Source of the DNA: Oreocharis arfaki
Lineage: Eukaryota; Chordata; Aves; Passeriformes; Paramythiidae
Length of the DNA: 64,000 nucleotides
NCBI GenBank assembly: GCA_013398015.1
Contig: VZRR01002192.1
Coordinates: 124,001-188,000 of the forward strand
Direction: 5' to 3'
Shown here: positions 27,801 to 38,748 of the stretch, piece by piece
Layout: every line of letters starts with the position of its first letter
How positions within the stretch are numbered: position 1 is the first letter of the stretch
Translations under genes and position numbers: made by a program
The notes under the pieces: model-generated
The model's database searches: none
Seen by the model: only the letters and a program-made list of their open reading frames with translations
Told to the model about the DNA's origin: nothing

Positions 27801-28447
27801 GTAGAAGTTTTAGACCATATATTTTTTCCAGTAATAAAGGATATGACTAAGCCTCACATACTGTATTCTGTTCCATATGATAGTCTTGTTATTATGGTCA
27901 GAAGACTGTTTTCAAAAGTTAGTAGGAATTTGGGATATCGGGCTTCAGGTTTGCAGATATTGATCTCTTAAAGAGAAATAATGTTTATATGAAGCTTGAT
28001 AATTTCTCATCATTCTGGTTCCCTGAAAGAATAAATCTTATTAAAAATACAGACTCCCAGTTAACTGGCATCTTTGTAGGTCTGTATTCCTGTTCTCTTC
28101 TAATTTTGTCTACGATAGTTTTTTGCTTGATGACTCATCAGGTCACCTAGTTTTGTATGACTTTTTAAATCTATGTCTATGCCATACAAAACTGTATCCC
28201 AGGAGTGGTTTTACATACATTTTTGATAGATTTTTCTGAATGTCTTAAGGTTGAGAGAGTAGCCTGATTTTGAGAACAAAATTGAATTGAATTGAATTCA
28301 ACAATTCATTTGAATGGAAAGAACTTCATGAGTGGTTTTCAGCATAAAAGTGAGTGTTGTTATTAGATCTACTCTGAACTTTTCAAGAGGAATAAGTCTC
28401 CTTAAAAGTGCTGATTTTTCAGAGTTCAGGTGTTCTTCAGTAACCAT

Positions 28448-28671
28448 CACTTTGTTTAAATTCTTGATGGCAACTAAATAAGCTCCATCTCCAGGGTTGT
28501 TTGTTTGCCAGTTCATGAATTGGAGTCCATGTCAGTCCTCTGGCAGACTACAAGGAAATCACAAAAAAAGTTACTTTGGAGACAGTTCTTTGAGCAGATT
28601 TGGGTGTCAGAGAAAGAGATGAAGTAATGTGTGTGTGGGGGGTTCTCCTCTTCCTTTAAAAAAAAAAAAAA
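28448..28671. repeat. Tandem duplication, copy 1
   Basis: Left copy of a 225-bp unit. It starts at CACTTTGTTTAAATTC and ends in an A run immediately before the N at 28672. Its first 180 bp differ from copy 2 at six positions by direct comparison. The last 40 bp differ more, near the homopolymer. It lies in intron 4 and has no coding content. Confidence 0.92.
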
Positions 28672-28672
28672 N
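28672..28672. other. Single ambiguous base (N) at duplication junction
   Basis: The only N in the window. It sits exactly between the A run that ends copy 1 and the first base of copy 2, which is what an unmerged overlap of two contigs would leave. Confidence 0.95.
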
Positions 28673-28895
28673 CACTTTGTTTAAATTCTTGATGGCAACC
28701 AAATAAGCTCCATCTCCAGGGTTGTTTGTTTGCCAGTTCATGAACTGGAGTCCATGTCAGTCCTCTGGCACGCTACAAGGAAATCATAAAAAAAGTTACT
28801 TTGGAGACAGTTCTTTGAGCAGATTTGGGTGTCAGAGAAAAAGATGAAGTAACATGTGTGGGAGGATTCTTTTCTTCCTTTTTTTCCAAAAAAAA
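28673..28895. repeat. Tandem duplication, copy 2
   Basis: Right copy of the 225-bp unit, beginning at the base after the N with the same CACTTTGTTTAAATTC start. It ends in a T run followed by an A run (about 28879-28895) where copy 1 has only the A run. It is either a true local tandem duplication or a second haplotype joined in error. Confidence 0.92.
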
Positions 28896-29230
28896 TCAGT
28901 ATTTTTTAGTGATTTTGGGGAAGAGATTGTAACTTCCAAGTAGTCTGTTCAGTGATCGTCAGCTTTAGAGGAATTAACTTTAGTTGAACTTTCCCCATAA
29001 GAGGTGGGAAAATGCCACTTCTAAACTGTATAGGAGAAAACTAGTGTAAGTAGAAGTATTTCTGACTCTAGGATGGTGAATAGTTATTGTGCTCTGCAAA
29101 ACATTGGAACTATGTGACTGAATTCTCTTAAGCATTAAAGCAAAAAAATTACTTAATTCATATTCAACCAGATTAACTTTTATTAAGCATAATTTTCCCC
29201 TGTACTTAAGGTTTTCTAATCTGTCCCTAG

Positions 29231-29310
29231 ATGATCTCAATATGACACATCAGCACTGTGTTCTGGCTGGTTTATCACCTCGGTTCAGCTCAACTCACAG
29301 GGTGGCAGAT
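29231..29310 (+). CDS. FTO: FTO exon 5 (distal iron His and 2OG-binding Arg)
   Basis: This 80-bp exon enters in phase 1, completing an Asp codon with the last G of exon 4, and leaves in phase 0. It encodes DDLNMTHQHCVLAGLSPRFS then STHRVAD. His at 29254-29256 corresponds to human His307, the third iron ligand. Arg at 29281-29283 corresponds to Arg316, Ser at 29287-29289 to Ser318 and Arg at 29299-29301 to Arg322, which bind 2-oxoglutarate. Loss of Arg316 abolishes activity in human. All are intact, so the bird protein should be catalytically active. The acceptor is GTCCCTAG and the donor GAT|GTAAGT. Confidence 0.98.
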
Positions 29311-29636
29311 GTAAGTATCAAAAACGTTTCCCTGTTTGGTCCCTCGTAAAACCTATATCGTGGTGCCGTATATGCTGCACCGTGGTGTCTTACCCAGAAT
29401 TGTGGTTCATGTTATGCTTATGGCTCAAACTCTTTTAGTTAACGGCTGCTATTGTTTATTTTTGATTGAGGTACACTTGGTTCTGTATTGGCATTTGGCC
29501 TTAACTCCCAGGTAGGCTTATCAGATGTGAATTGAGAATGTGCTGCACCACAACTCGTGGATTGCTGATGAAATGTGGTGGAGAAATACATATTTTCTGA
29601 ACTGGCTATATATAAGTTTTTATTTTATCTTTATAG
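29311..29636 (+). other. FTO: Intron 5 of FTO, very short
   Basis: This 326-bp intron has a consensus donor (GTAAGT) and acceptor (TCTTTATAG). No repeat or additional exon is visible. It is far shorter than the other introns here and than its several-kilobase human counterpart. Confidence 0.95.
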
Positions 29637-29780
29637 TCTTCAAGAGGAACATTGGAATACATACTTGGACAATGTGAACTGGCACTCCAGAATTTACAGA
29701 CTGATTCTGATTCAATGGCTTTGTCTTTGAAATCACTGGAAGCTGCAGTTGTGAAGCAAGTAGAAGAAATACATAACGAG
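29637..29780 (+). CDS. FTO: FTO exon 6
   Basis: This 144-bp exon is in phase 0 at both ends and encodes SSRGTLEYILGQCELALQNL, then an acidic/serine-rich linker, then LSLKSLEAAVVKQVEEIHNE. It matches the family transition from the end of the catalytic domain (TLDYIL..C.LALQN) into the helical C-terminal domain (LK...EEIHNE). The acceptor is CTTTATAG and the donor GAG|GTGAGA. The linker (QTDSDSMA) replaces the Asp-rich linker of mammals. Confidence 0.97.
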
Positions 29781-30499
29781 GTGAGATGATCTGCGCTGAA
29801 AATACTTCAGCCAGGTCTGAGCAGTGCAGTCTCCTCATGGAGTTAAGGACAATTAAGGGTGTTCAGCTGCTTACAAGGCATTGCATTGTATGGGTTTGCA
29901 ATGTGGCTTTTATGACTTTTTTACTTGGGTACAGTAATTGGGATTATTGTGGAAGTTTTCATTTTTCCTTCTTAAGATCCCTCTGCTGGTAAAGTAAGAG
30001 AAGTTTCACAAAATACTTCACCAGAGTTGGCTGTGGTGGACAAACAGACTACTCTAGCACTTTCCTAACAGAAAGGAAGAGAGAGAAGGGATTAGAGGGA
30101 AAGAACAGGTAAAATTTTTTAGTTATTCCTCCCTGGTTTGTGTTGAACCAGGTTTTTGCATAATGCCAGGGGTGGCATGATTGTAGTGTGGGCTCTAAAG
30201 TATGTTCTGAAGAAAATACAGTGGAAATAATTGTGAGGAACATATTTAAGCAGGTCATTTAGTTCTGGAGAAGATGCAAGTGTATTAATGCATTTTGACA
30301 GGATTCCACTGAAGCTGTCAGTGCTTTCGTGCTTGGACCTGCGCTGTATTTCTGCTAAGATAAATTAGAAGCTGTACATAGGTAATTTTCACTCAAATTA
30401 GAATGCATATAAAATGTTTAAATTGCTGTCTGCTGAGGAATATAATATTGTGTAGTGATACTAAGGCTTTATAGAACACATTTTTATCTGTATTGTGTT

Positions 30500-30790
30500 A
30501 ACAGTCGGTAAAATGGATCATAGTGTTGGCAAAAGATTTGCGCCCTTGACTTTTACCAAAACAGCTCCTAGGGCAATTTAAAGAAGTCTGATGCATGCAG
30601 GGGTTTACAAAACATTAATCAGGCTCAGTCCATAAAACTACACGCATATGTGGTTTGCACAGCAAGGGCCACGGGCACAGCTGGTGTAAATTTGCACGGG
30701 TCCTTTAACATCAAAGCCGTGTGCTGTTTACATCAGGTGAGAGAGTAGCCCCTGGTGTTTGCAGTCACCTGAATAATTTTGCAATGTGAC
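30500..30790. promoter_or_regulatory. Candidate conserved intronic element
   Basis: A block of balanced composition with scattered CpGs and many factor-like words: two forkhead-type GTTTACA words (near 30603 and 30726), a caudal/HOX-type CATAAAAC (30631-30638), an ATTAATCA word and paired E-boxes (CAGGTG and CACCTG). No repeat or open frame accounts for it. The assignment rests on texture and on the known enhancer content of FTO introns; conservation is untested. Confidence 0.2.
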
Positions 30791-33700
30791 ATACAGGGAT
30801 GTTTCCTGTTACACATGTGGGATATACTGTAACAGCAATCCTTGTTTAATTTGTACATACTGTGCACTTAGTAGACACATTGGACCTATATTTAATTTGA
30901 AAAGAGGCTACTCATCCACCTATTTTACTATTCTCTTCTTATTATTTTTTATCCCAAGGTCAAGTCTTCACTTGCTGTTAGAGTACTACTTAAATTTCAT
31001 TTATTGCTGCACAAGTAGACGAATTTTCTAGAGACTTATCTCTGTGGTAAATGCCTATTTCTTTTTCAAACATCACTGAGCTGAAAATATAAAAACCTTT
31101 GAAGCTAATGCAACTTTTCTTGCATATAAAAGCTTTCTACCTTCTTTCATTCTGCATGATAAATCTTTGTCTTTTCAGGCACTAATACAGGTTTTAGGTT
31201 CAAACTTTATCAGGGAGGTGGAAGAACAGGAGACTGTTCTGTTTCTTTAAAAAATCAAACTGCTTACTGATGAAAATGAGCCTTTCATTTCACTCTTTTA
31301 GTTTGTTAGCAATTTTTAATGCAAAATCAAAAAAGCACAAAATTCCAAATCTCCATAGGATTAATGGAGAACTGCCACCCAATTTCCCAATTTTGCCTGT
31401 ATATTTCTGATATACAGCTTTCTGTGTTATTTATAAACCTCCTTGTGATTTTTTTTCTCTTCCTCTGAACCAGAGATCATGAGCTTGAAATGAGATAGTA
31501 TCTAGAGGTGATGATACTGTTGTATTTTATTTTTAAATATTGTCATAACTGAAGTTCTTCAGTTTAACTCTTATAACTAGATGCAGCCATTCTTGGTTAT
31601 CTTCCTGAAATGTTATGGGTTCATTCTTTTTACCCCCCTGTTGGTGCCTCCGAAGCAGTCATCAGAGAACATTAACCAGAACAGAACCATCACAGTACCA
31701 ATCTAAAATATAGTAGTGTAGCAGATTCACAGTCTGTGCTGAAATTAACTGCTCTGCCAAATGAGGCCTGGATGAATTATCTGTGTCTGCTCGGGGGAAA
31801 AAGCCTAAGAGCAGGTCTGAAAGAATGAGGAATGATTCTGTGCCTTCACTTTTGTACTCCTGGGCAGGAAAATTGACTTGCTGTGCTGATAAAGCGTGTT
31901 TGAACTGAGGATCTGGAGCATAGGTGGAGACTTCAGTTTTTTCCAGTTTTGTGGTGGGTAGAGAAACCTCTAAAAGAGTATCTGGGGGATGTCCTTACTT
32001 GATGTTAGATTTCCCAGAGTTCATTTGTCAGTGCCCTGTCTTGGATGTCTTGACAGAGATATTCCTGTTGAAGTAATAAGATGCTAACCCGAGGAGGATT
32101 TTAGCATCTCTAGCGGGCAGCCAGGTGGAAGTTTAATATTTCTTTAAACCTAGCTTTGTTGTCATGGTCTCCCTCACTAAAACAGCCTTCAAAGGAATAT
32201 CTGAGTAATTGCAAGGTATGTGCTGTGTGTTAGATGTGTGAGTCACTTCGCTCCCAGTGTGTACTTTGTAGTTGTAAGTAAAGATAACTTTAATTAAGGG
32301 TGTTCACATGCAGCTTGTCTGAGTAGCTTATGGGCTTGCAGTCTGAACAAATACTTCAGTGGCAGGGGTGTAGCAGGGTGAACAGATGCAGTTACCTGGC
32401 AGCTGTGGAGTACAATAGCCTGACAACTCACACACAGTTACAATCAGATTGTTGTTTGGTCAGGAATAATTTATCCTGAAAGAAATAGTCTTGCACAATT
32501 CTCTGAATGGGAGCCTCTTGCTCCTACTACTGCTTTGCTCCTGCTTGGCTTTCCAAAACATACACAGTTGCTGAGTACGTCCAAACAGAGGTACAGGGCA
32601 CCTGGGGAAAAAAAAACATTGGCAACTAAATTCCTTTTAGAGGAACTAAATACTGCTGGACAGATCCTGTAAATACTCATACATATAAAAATAAATCTGC
32701 AGAAAAGATCTTCACCACCCTGTTCTTCACATTTCAAAGAAAATTTTTCTTGCTCTGACTAATGCAAAATCTGCTAATAGTTCATGTTGGTGTGAAGTAC
32801 TTTCAAGGCTTCTGTATTTGCCAACACCAAACTAATGTTCAGATGTTCTCAGTGTAGTAACACGCTAGAGGAAGTCTTCTTAGTGTCATGGGATTGTGTG
32901 AAAAATATGGCAGGTTTCAAAGTAAGTACTCAAGTTTGAAAGGTAGGGGTTTGTTCTCATCAGGGTATTTGCTCCGCTGTGATGATCAGATCCTGATTAC
33001 CATGATTAAAACTAGAGACTGAATTGGTTGCCCTGTTGTGAGGTACAGTCACTTTTGCCTACAGCAAATCTGCTTTTATGGCAGCAGTAGATAAATTGAG
33101 CTTGGAGAATGCACAGGGAGGTAGAAAGCCTGGGCTAGCTGAGTTGAAGGGATGTGGTGTTAGACACTGAGGTCACTGATGAGAAAGGGAGAGGTGTAGG
33201 CAGCCGAAGGAAGGTTAATATGTTTTAGCACATAACAGTGAGCTGACAGCATGGTTGGTGGCTGACTAGTATGGCAGAGAGAAAATATAGATCACCTACA
33301 TGTGTGGCATTTAATAACAAGTACGTTTAAATAATTGACTGAGGAGCATTGCCTCACAAAATGTTAAATGCTGCTGTTGGCCTCTTACTACCCAGTATTG
33401 ACAATAACCTAAAATTGGCCTTTAATCATTGCTGAAAGGACAACTTGAAAATATGTTGAGATTAGACATGTGAGGCCTGATTCTGAGCTCACTTGCACAG
33501 ATGTAAGTCATAAGTGAAAATCAGAAGATGAAAATTATTCCTCAGATACTCAGCATATATATTTTTATATGTAAATATGTTTAGGCTGTGTCCTCTTCAG
33601 TCATATAAAATGTTTTCTAATGATAACTAAAGTTAGTTCTCATGTATGGGAGCCTCCAAATTAAAACTCTTTGACAGAATCTTTAGCAGGAGCTGTTAAC

Positions 33701-34686
33701 CTGAGAGTTTTGTCACAGAAGATGTAACTTCCATTCCAAGAGGGCTAGAAACGAGCTTTCTGTGTCTCTCCAGTATTTGGTGTTGAGGGTTTTTTTACTG
33801 GTACAGCTTCTCCTGTGCATGGAAGGAGACAAGCCAAGAGGAGCGAGTTCCTGCTACAGAAAAAGTTATGACAGAAGAGAAATCATGTCACCCTCGCCTC
33901 ATCAAGATAATTTTCGTTCTCAGAATCAACAGTTATCTGTTCAGAGGTCATAGTTCAGAGCAGTCACTTGTCAGGCAGCTTGGTGGCCACCTTGTAGGGT
34001 GAAACATTGTTTTTCTCCCCAACCCCAATTTATTAACCCAGGTTAGTGCTAAACAGAGATGCTGTGAGATGAATGCAGAGGAGAGTTTCATAGCTTTATT
34101 AGATGGCAGTCCACATCATTAAACAGCCTCTTGTTGCAATTAGGTACACGCTGACCTCTGATGAGACCAGCTAATCCTGCAGAAAATGAATTAGCTTGTT
34201 GCTATACTTTATGTCTTAGACCTAAATAGCAGCTCTTGTATGGCAAATTATATATATTGTGTATAGGATCAAGATACGTTTAAATTTTGGCCAATATGCC
34301 AGACTGCAATTAGAGTGAAATTACATAGATTATTGTAAGAAATCAATACGACTAGTTAAAAATCATATTGACTGAAATAGATCTATGATGAGTCATATTT
34401 TAAGATTGATTTTAATAAAATTTTCTTTTTTCATTGATTAATGGCCTTGTGATTAATTTCATGGAACCTGTTTGCCAGACATCACATGGTAGAGGCCAAA
34501 AAACACAAAAAGAAGTGAAGAGAGAGAAAAAAAAATTAGGTTCTTAAAATTCTAACTGAATAATGATACACTGAGCTTCCCCAAAACTGCATATACTGCT
34601 TTTTATTTATTTTTTTTTTTTACCAAACCATAACAGGATCCTTCATACCTTGTTAATATCCTAGAAAAAGCAAAGTTTCCTTCAGC

Positions 34687-34706
34687 TTTTTTTTTTTTTT
34701 TTTTTT
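34687..34706. repeat. T20 homopolymer
   Basis: Twenty consecutive T in intron 6. An 8-bp inverted match (ATCCTTCA at 34638-34645, TGAAGGAT at 34706-34713) flanks the area, giving a weak hairpin. No transposon ends were recognised. Confidence 0.7.
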
Positions 34707-35667
34707 GAAGGATGTTATCAAACTTCTGTGCTAAAAATTTGCTAGCTAGCAGTTAGGTTTTTTTTAAAAAACATTTTAACATCGGTGTCTGCCAACCAAT
34801 CATGTTATATTTTACTAAAATATTTGCTTTAATATTATTTTTATACACTGAAAATTTAAGTATTCTTTATTGTAATCTTTAATGTAGTGACCAAACCTTT
34901 AGTTAATGTTAACTGGACCACTTTCAGACTTCTGTAGCTGTTCAGTTTTCTCTTGCAGGAAAGGAAGAGTTAGGTGACAGCTTTGGGCAGTTTTCTTTAT
35001 TCTTTCACCTTGGTAGGTTGTCTTCGCATCTTCAGAGTTGAGCAGGGATAAACAAATCTTTGTGGTACAAATAATGATTAAAGCAGCTTTGAACTCAGTG
35101 TGAAACGTAACTACCACAACAAAGATAAATATGGAATTCTAAAGACTAGAACTATGGATTACTCTTAAAGAAAAGCAGCATCTCTGGTAACTGGGCTGTC
35201 TGGTGAAGGATGAGAGGCTGTGATTCCTTGTAGTGCCACCCTCTCATTCCACAGCAGCTGGGCTGCATTCTAGCAGTGTTATTACTGCAAGGTTCTTTCA
35301 AATTTTTATGACTGAAACAATTTGAAACCCACAGTGTTAATCACAATAAGGCAGAGTTGGTGCGTATTTGACTGACTTGTGAGTAAACTGGAATTTTTAA
35401 TGTTTGTTGTACAATGTAAAAAATGGGAGAAAAAGAGAGAGTTGAGTTTTGCACCTCTCTGGGTTTGAAGAGAGTAGCTCAGGTCACAAATTGCTGTGGA
35501 ATAGAAATAAACAGCTGGGTGTAAGGGTGTGTTTAGAAATGACTGCTTTGGTGACTGTCTCCTTTTCTGTGGGGCTTTTCAGGTATAGCTGGATTCTTGC
35601 ATTACCCCATTCCTGCCCCAGATAATGACCATGGATGTTTATAGTGCTGTATGTTTTTATCTTGCAG

Positions 35668-35787
35668 GTCGAATTTGAGTGGCTTAGGCAGTTTTGGTTC
35701 CAAGGCAAGAGGTATTTGAAGTGCACTGATTGGTGGCTTAAGCCTATGGCTAAATTGGAAGAATTTTGGAGAAAAATGGAGATTATG
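35668..35787 (+). CDS. FTO: FTO exon 7
   Basis: This 120-bp exon is in phase 0 at both ends and encodes 40 residues, VEFEWLRQFWFQGKRYLKCT followed by DWWLKPMAKLEEFWRKMEIM. It matches the first helices of the FTO C-terminal domain (EFEWLRQFWFQG.RY.KCTDWW), which packs on the catalytic core and is needed for activity. The acceptor is TCTTGCAG and the donor ATG|GTAAGT. It is the last FTO exon recognised in the window. Confidence 0.98.
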
Positions 35788-36149
35788 GTAAGTACTAGTT
35801 CTAAAGTCTAAAGCCTCTAGGGCTTAATTCTGAGAGCACTCACAATTATGTTTTTAATTGTACTGTAGTAATGGGTTTTAGACTTTATTCAGAACATATG
35901 AGAAGCAGAATCAATGTCAGCCTTTCACTGTCTCCTCTTACTTTTATCCCCCCAGTAGCCAGAAAAAATGTGAGCAAAATCAGATCCAAACCCCCAGGAT
36001 TTTAGTTAGTTCTTGACTTTGCTTGTTTTTAGAGTTTGAAAGCCTCATAAAAGCCTCATATGAGCCTTTTAGAGCCTTGTAAGATAACAGCCATATATTA
36101 CACCACACAAATGCTGTGTATTGTCAACTTTTTTGTACAACACCCAGAT

Positions 36150-36850
36150 AGACTACAGTGCTAATGACAACAGTGGTGCATGTGTCTGAGGAAAGTTGAG
36201 CACAAAAGTGGTGGTCTGGAAGTACAACTGTCTGTGGTCCACCTGCACAGTTAGACCATGCCAGAACCTGCGAGAGGGGATTATTTCAAAAATAAATGTA
36301 ATAATAGTTTCTGGGTACTTCAGAGTACATAGTGCATTCCTTGCAAGCTGATTCAGTGCCAAACACTGTTATCCTGTTGCTGCTGCTGTCCATGTAGAGC
36401 CTGAGGTGAGAGACTGTGCTGTCAAAGTTTTCAAAGCAGTTGTCAGCGTGCCCATTTCTGGATTTGCACTCAGAAGGGGCTGTGCTGGCAAACCCATGGT
36501 GCTCCTCTCCATCCATCTGCATCAGAAGCTGCTTCTCAGTCACTTCTGCTGGTCACAGCATAAAGCCTCAATTGGCCTGTACTGGCTTGGAAGAGTTTGT
36601 ACTGTAGCTGAGGGTGCTGAGTTCGATTTGTATCAGGGGTGTGTTTGAGGCTCTGGGGATGTGGTGCAGCAAGAACATGCTCCTGAGTCTCACTGGAAAT
36701 GTGACTCAGCTGCTCAAACCTATTGTGAGCTTCTCCAGCAGTGGCTGGTTTCAGACTTGCAAAACACGCCTGGAAAAGTGCAACTTCCAGTTGGGGGATC
36801 ACTTGCCACAAGAAGTCAGTGAACATTGCATTTTCCTACCAAAGGAGAGA
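36150..36850. other. GC-richer intronic block with chance open frames
   Basis: About 700 bp noticeably richer in G+C than the flanks, with overlapping open frames of 63-96 codons on both strands. None resembles a known protein and none is favoured over its antisense. It may be a decayed mobile element or simply local composition; no terminal repeats or element ends are visible. Confidence 0.3.
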
Positions 36851-37099
36851 TAATATAACTTGCTTCTGTGGGGTTTTTTCCCTCATTTTTGTGTTCTTAT
36901 GTGCTCACATTCTTGAATGACCCTTATAATTAAAAAAAAATCTTTTGGTTTGTTTTTCTTTCAAATGACAACTTACTCTCATGTAACACAGGGTTAGATG
37001 AGGTAGAGACAAGAATGTTTGATATTTTATATCCATTGTGTGTTGAAAACATGGAAAAACAGCAACTCTGGAACTCTCAAGGGTTAGGTTTTCTGCAAT

Positions 37100-37330
37100 T
37101 GGTGTGACATTGCCATGTGTCTCTAATTAGAAACATGGTGGCGTCAGTGTATCTCCTTTCAACAGGCCTCAGGATGATATTTATCAGCAAACTGAAGCTT
37201 GGGCCAAGACAGAAGCTGCTTCTAATTTAAATTTTAAGAATTGCTTTAATGTTTTATGACTTATAACATATTAATCACAATTAATTTCAGCTATTGGAGG
37301 AGACAGAAGAGAATGTTAATTGAGAATGTC
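37100..37330. promoter_or_regulatory. Candidate conserved intronic element with TAATTA sites
   Basis: A low-repeat block directly upstream of the CpG-rich patch. It contains CTAATTAG (palindromic homeodomain site, about 37124), a GATA-type TTATCAG (about 37181), and CACAATTAAT and TTAATTGAG words near 37276 and 37317. It could be one of the enhancers that FTO introns carry for nearby IRX genes. This is inference from motif content only. Confidence 0.25.
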
Positions 37331-37360
37331 TGTTTTGCTGAGTCTCTAAGTAAATTCGGT

Positions 37361-37502
37361 GCTCGCTGTGTTGGGGCCTTGGCGCTGGGCTGTGTTTTTG
37401 GGGCCATAACCCGCTTTTTGTGCTGCGGCGTTCCGCACGGTGCCATTAGGGGGCAATGTTGAGCCGCAGTTTCCAGGCGCGGCCTCGGTAAAAACCCATC
37501 GA
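37361..37502. promoter_or_regulatory. CpG-rich patch
   Basis: About 13 CpG dinucleotides in 142 bp, in an intron otherwise nearly devoid of CpG. It includes TGCGGCGTTCCGCA, an imperfect palindrome, and GGCGCGGCC. It is too small to be a classic CpG island promoter and no exon starts there. Surviving CpGs suggest a protected, unmethylated regulatory site or a young GC-rich insertion. It encloses the CTCF-like core at 37440-37458. Confidence 0.55.
37440..37458 (+). promoter_or_regulatory. Putative CTCF-binding core
   Basis: The word TGCCATTAGGGGGCAATG closely fits the CTCF core consensus (CCA..AGGGGGC): the CCA, the AG and the run of five G followed by C are present, with one off-consensus base (T for C/G) before TAG. 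It sits inside the CpG-rich patch, a typical setting for occupied sites. Binding is inferred, not shown. Confidence 0.5.
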
Positions 37503-38705
37503 AATGTGGCATTAACAGCAAGAATTATCCCTGTTGCTCCAAGTTAGCCGTAATCTCTAAGATTCCATAACACAGGAAATCAATTGCGGGTTAACAAATT
37601 CAACAGCAATTTAACATAAAAAAGTGCAGTGTTTTGGTGCATGCTTAGCTTCCACAGCTAAGTTAAATCAAAAGGGTATTTTTGAAGGTACCCGGTAGTC
37701 TGCAGTCAATGTATTTGTTTTTTTTTTCTCAAATTTATAATTTTAGCTGGATGATTCTTAAAAAAAAAAAAAAAAAGAAAAAAGAAAATAAGGTCATGTA
37801 AAATGCTAAAAGTAAAAATGTCATGGAATTGTTGATTTTGTTTTGGAAGAATTTTGCTACTTAAAAGGAATTATTTCTTAAAAGAAAATATGTAAGCAAT
37901 GTATTTTTCCTTTGTGTGTGAGCTGAACAACTGTTGACGTAGTTTTTTTATATATGTGTCTAGAGTGACACAAAAATCAGTCTCAGGGTCGGTCTGTGCC
38001 TTTTTTTAGTTTTTCCTCTTGTTTAGTAAAGCAGCTAAAAAGAAGAAAAGAAAGTTTCCTAAATTATCTCTGATTCTGCTAATTGTAATTACTCTTCTGT
38101 CACAGCAGTGTATGATATTGCAGGAAGTTCAGGCCAGTGTCTTCAAAACTGTGGGCTTTATTTAATATTTTTCTACATTATAGCAAGCACAAAATTTTAT
38201 CATTATGTTTATTCCAGGCATTTCTTTCCCTGAGGGTAGTTTTACTTAGAGCTCACTCTTGTGATGTAAATGTTAAACCTTTCATTTGAATGACATTCTG
38301 ATAAAACATCGCATTTCCCACAATATTACCTCATGAATTTATGAGCCATTAAATCTGAAGCAGTTTAACCAATCTTCCTTTTTTTTCCCCCTCCCTTGAA
38401 AATATGAAGGCTATTCATGTGTTGGAGGGGTTTTTTTTTTAAAAGTCATCCAAGATTAACACGTTATCGCCTGCAACATCAGGATAAATGCTTGCAGAAT
38501 TCAAAGGGAGAGTTACCATTTGAAAAAAGACCATACAAGCTTTGCTTTCTGGGTAAAGAGAAGTCTGAAAAGCTGAAATCTCATGTGATGTGAGCAAGTC
38601 TTGCTGTAGCTGTTCTGAGATTCAGTGGAGAGACAATTTGTCTCTCAGGGTCTGATACCATGCAAACCTTGCAATCTGACATTTATTTTAGCTATGAAAA
38701 TCTGT

Positions 38706-38748
38706 AACCACCACACCAAATCTGTGAAACCACCACACCAAATCTGTA
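38706..38748. repeat. Short tandem repeat, 22-bp unit, two copies
   Basis: Two adjacent copies of AACCACCACACCAAATCTGT, the second shifted by 22 bp. Copies are almost identical, implying a recent local duplication. It lies in intron 7 with no coding role. Confidence 0.85.

Larger units (their letters stand above)
21571..29230 (+). other. FTO: Intron 4 of FTO
   Basis: This 7660-bp intron runs from GTAATT to GTCCCTAG. It contains the 225-bp near-identical tandem duplication meeting at the only ambiguous base of the window (28448-28895), and a candidate regulatory block near 24570-24840. The remainder is unique AT-rich sequence. No exon of another gene was recognised. Confidence 0.85.
29781..35667 (+). 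other. FTO: Intron 6 of FTO
   Basis: This 5887-bp intron runs from GTGAGA to TCTTGCAG. It contains a candidate regulatory block (about 30500-30790) and T runs near 34608-34621 and 34687-34706. It is otherwise unique sequence with no recognised gene. Confidence 0.85.

Noticed and set aside
36286..36853. Open frames on both strands in the GC-richer block of intron 7
   Set aside because: Frames overlap on both strands with no recognisable domain, and no splice-site pattern supports any of them.
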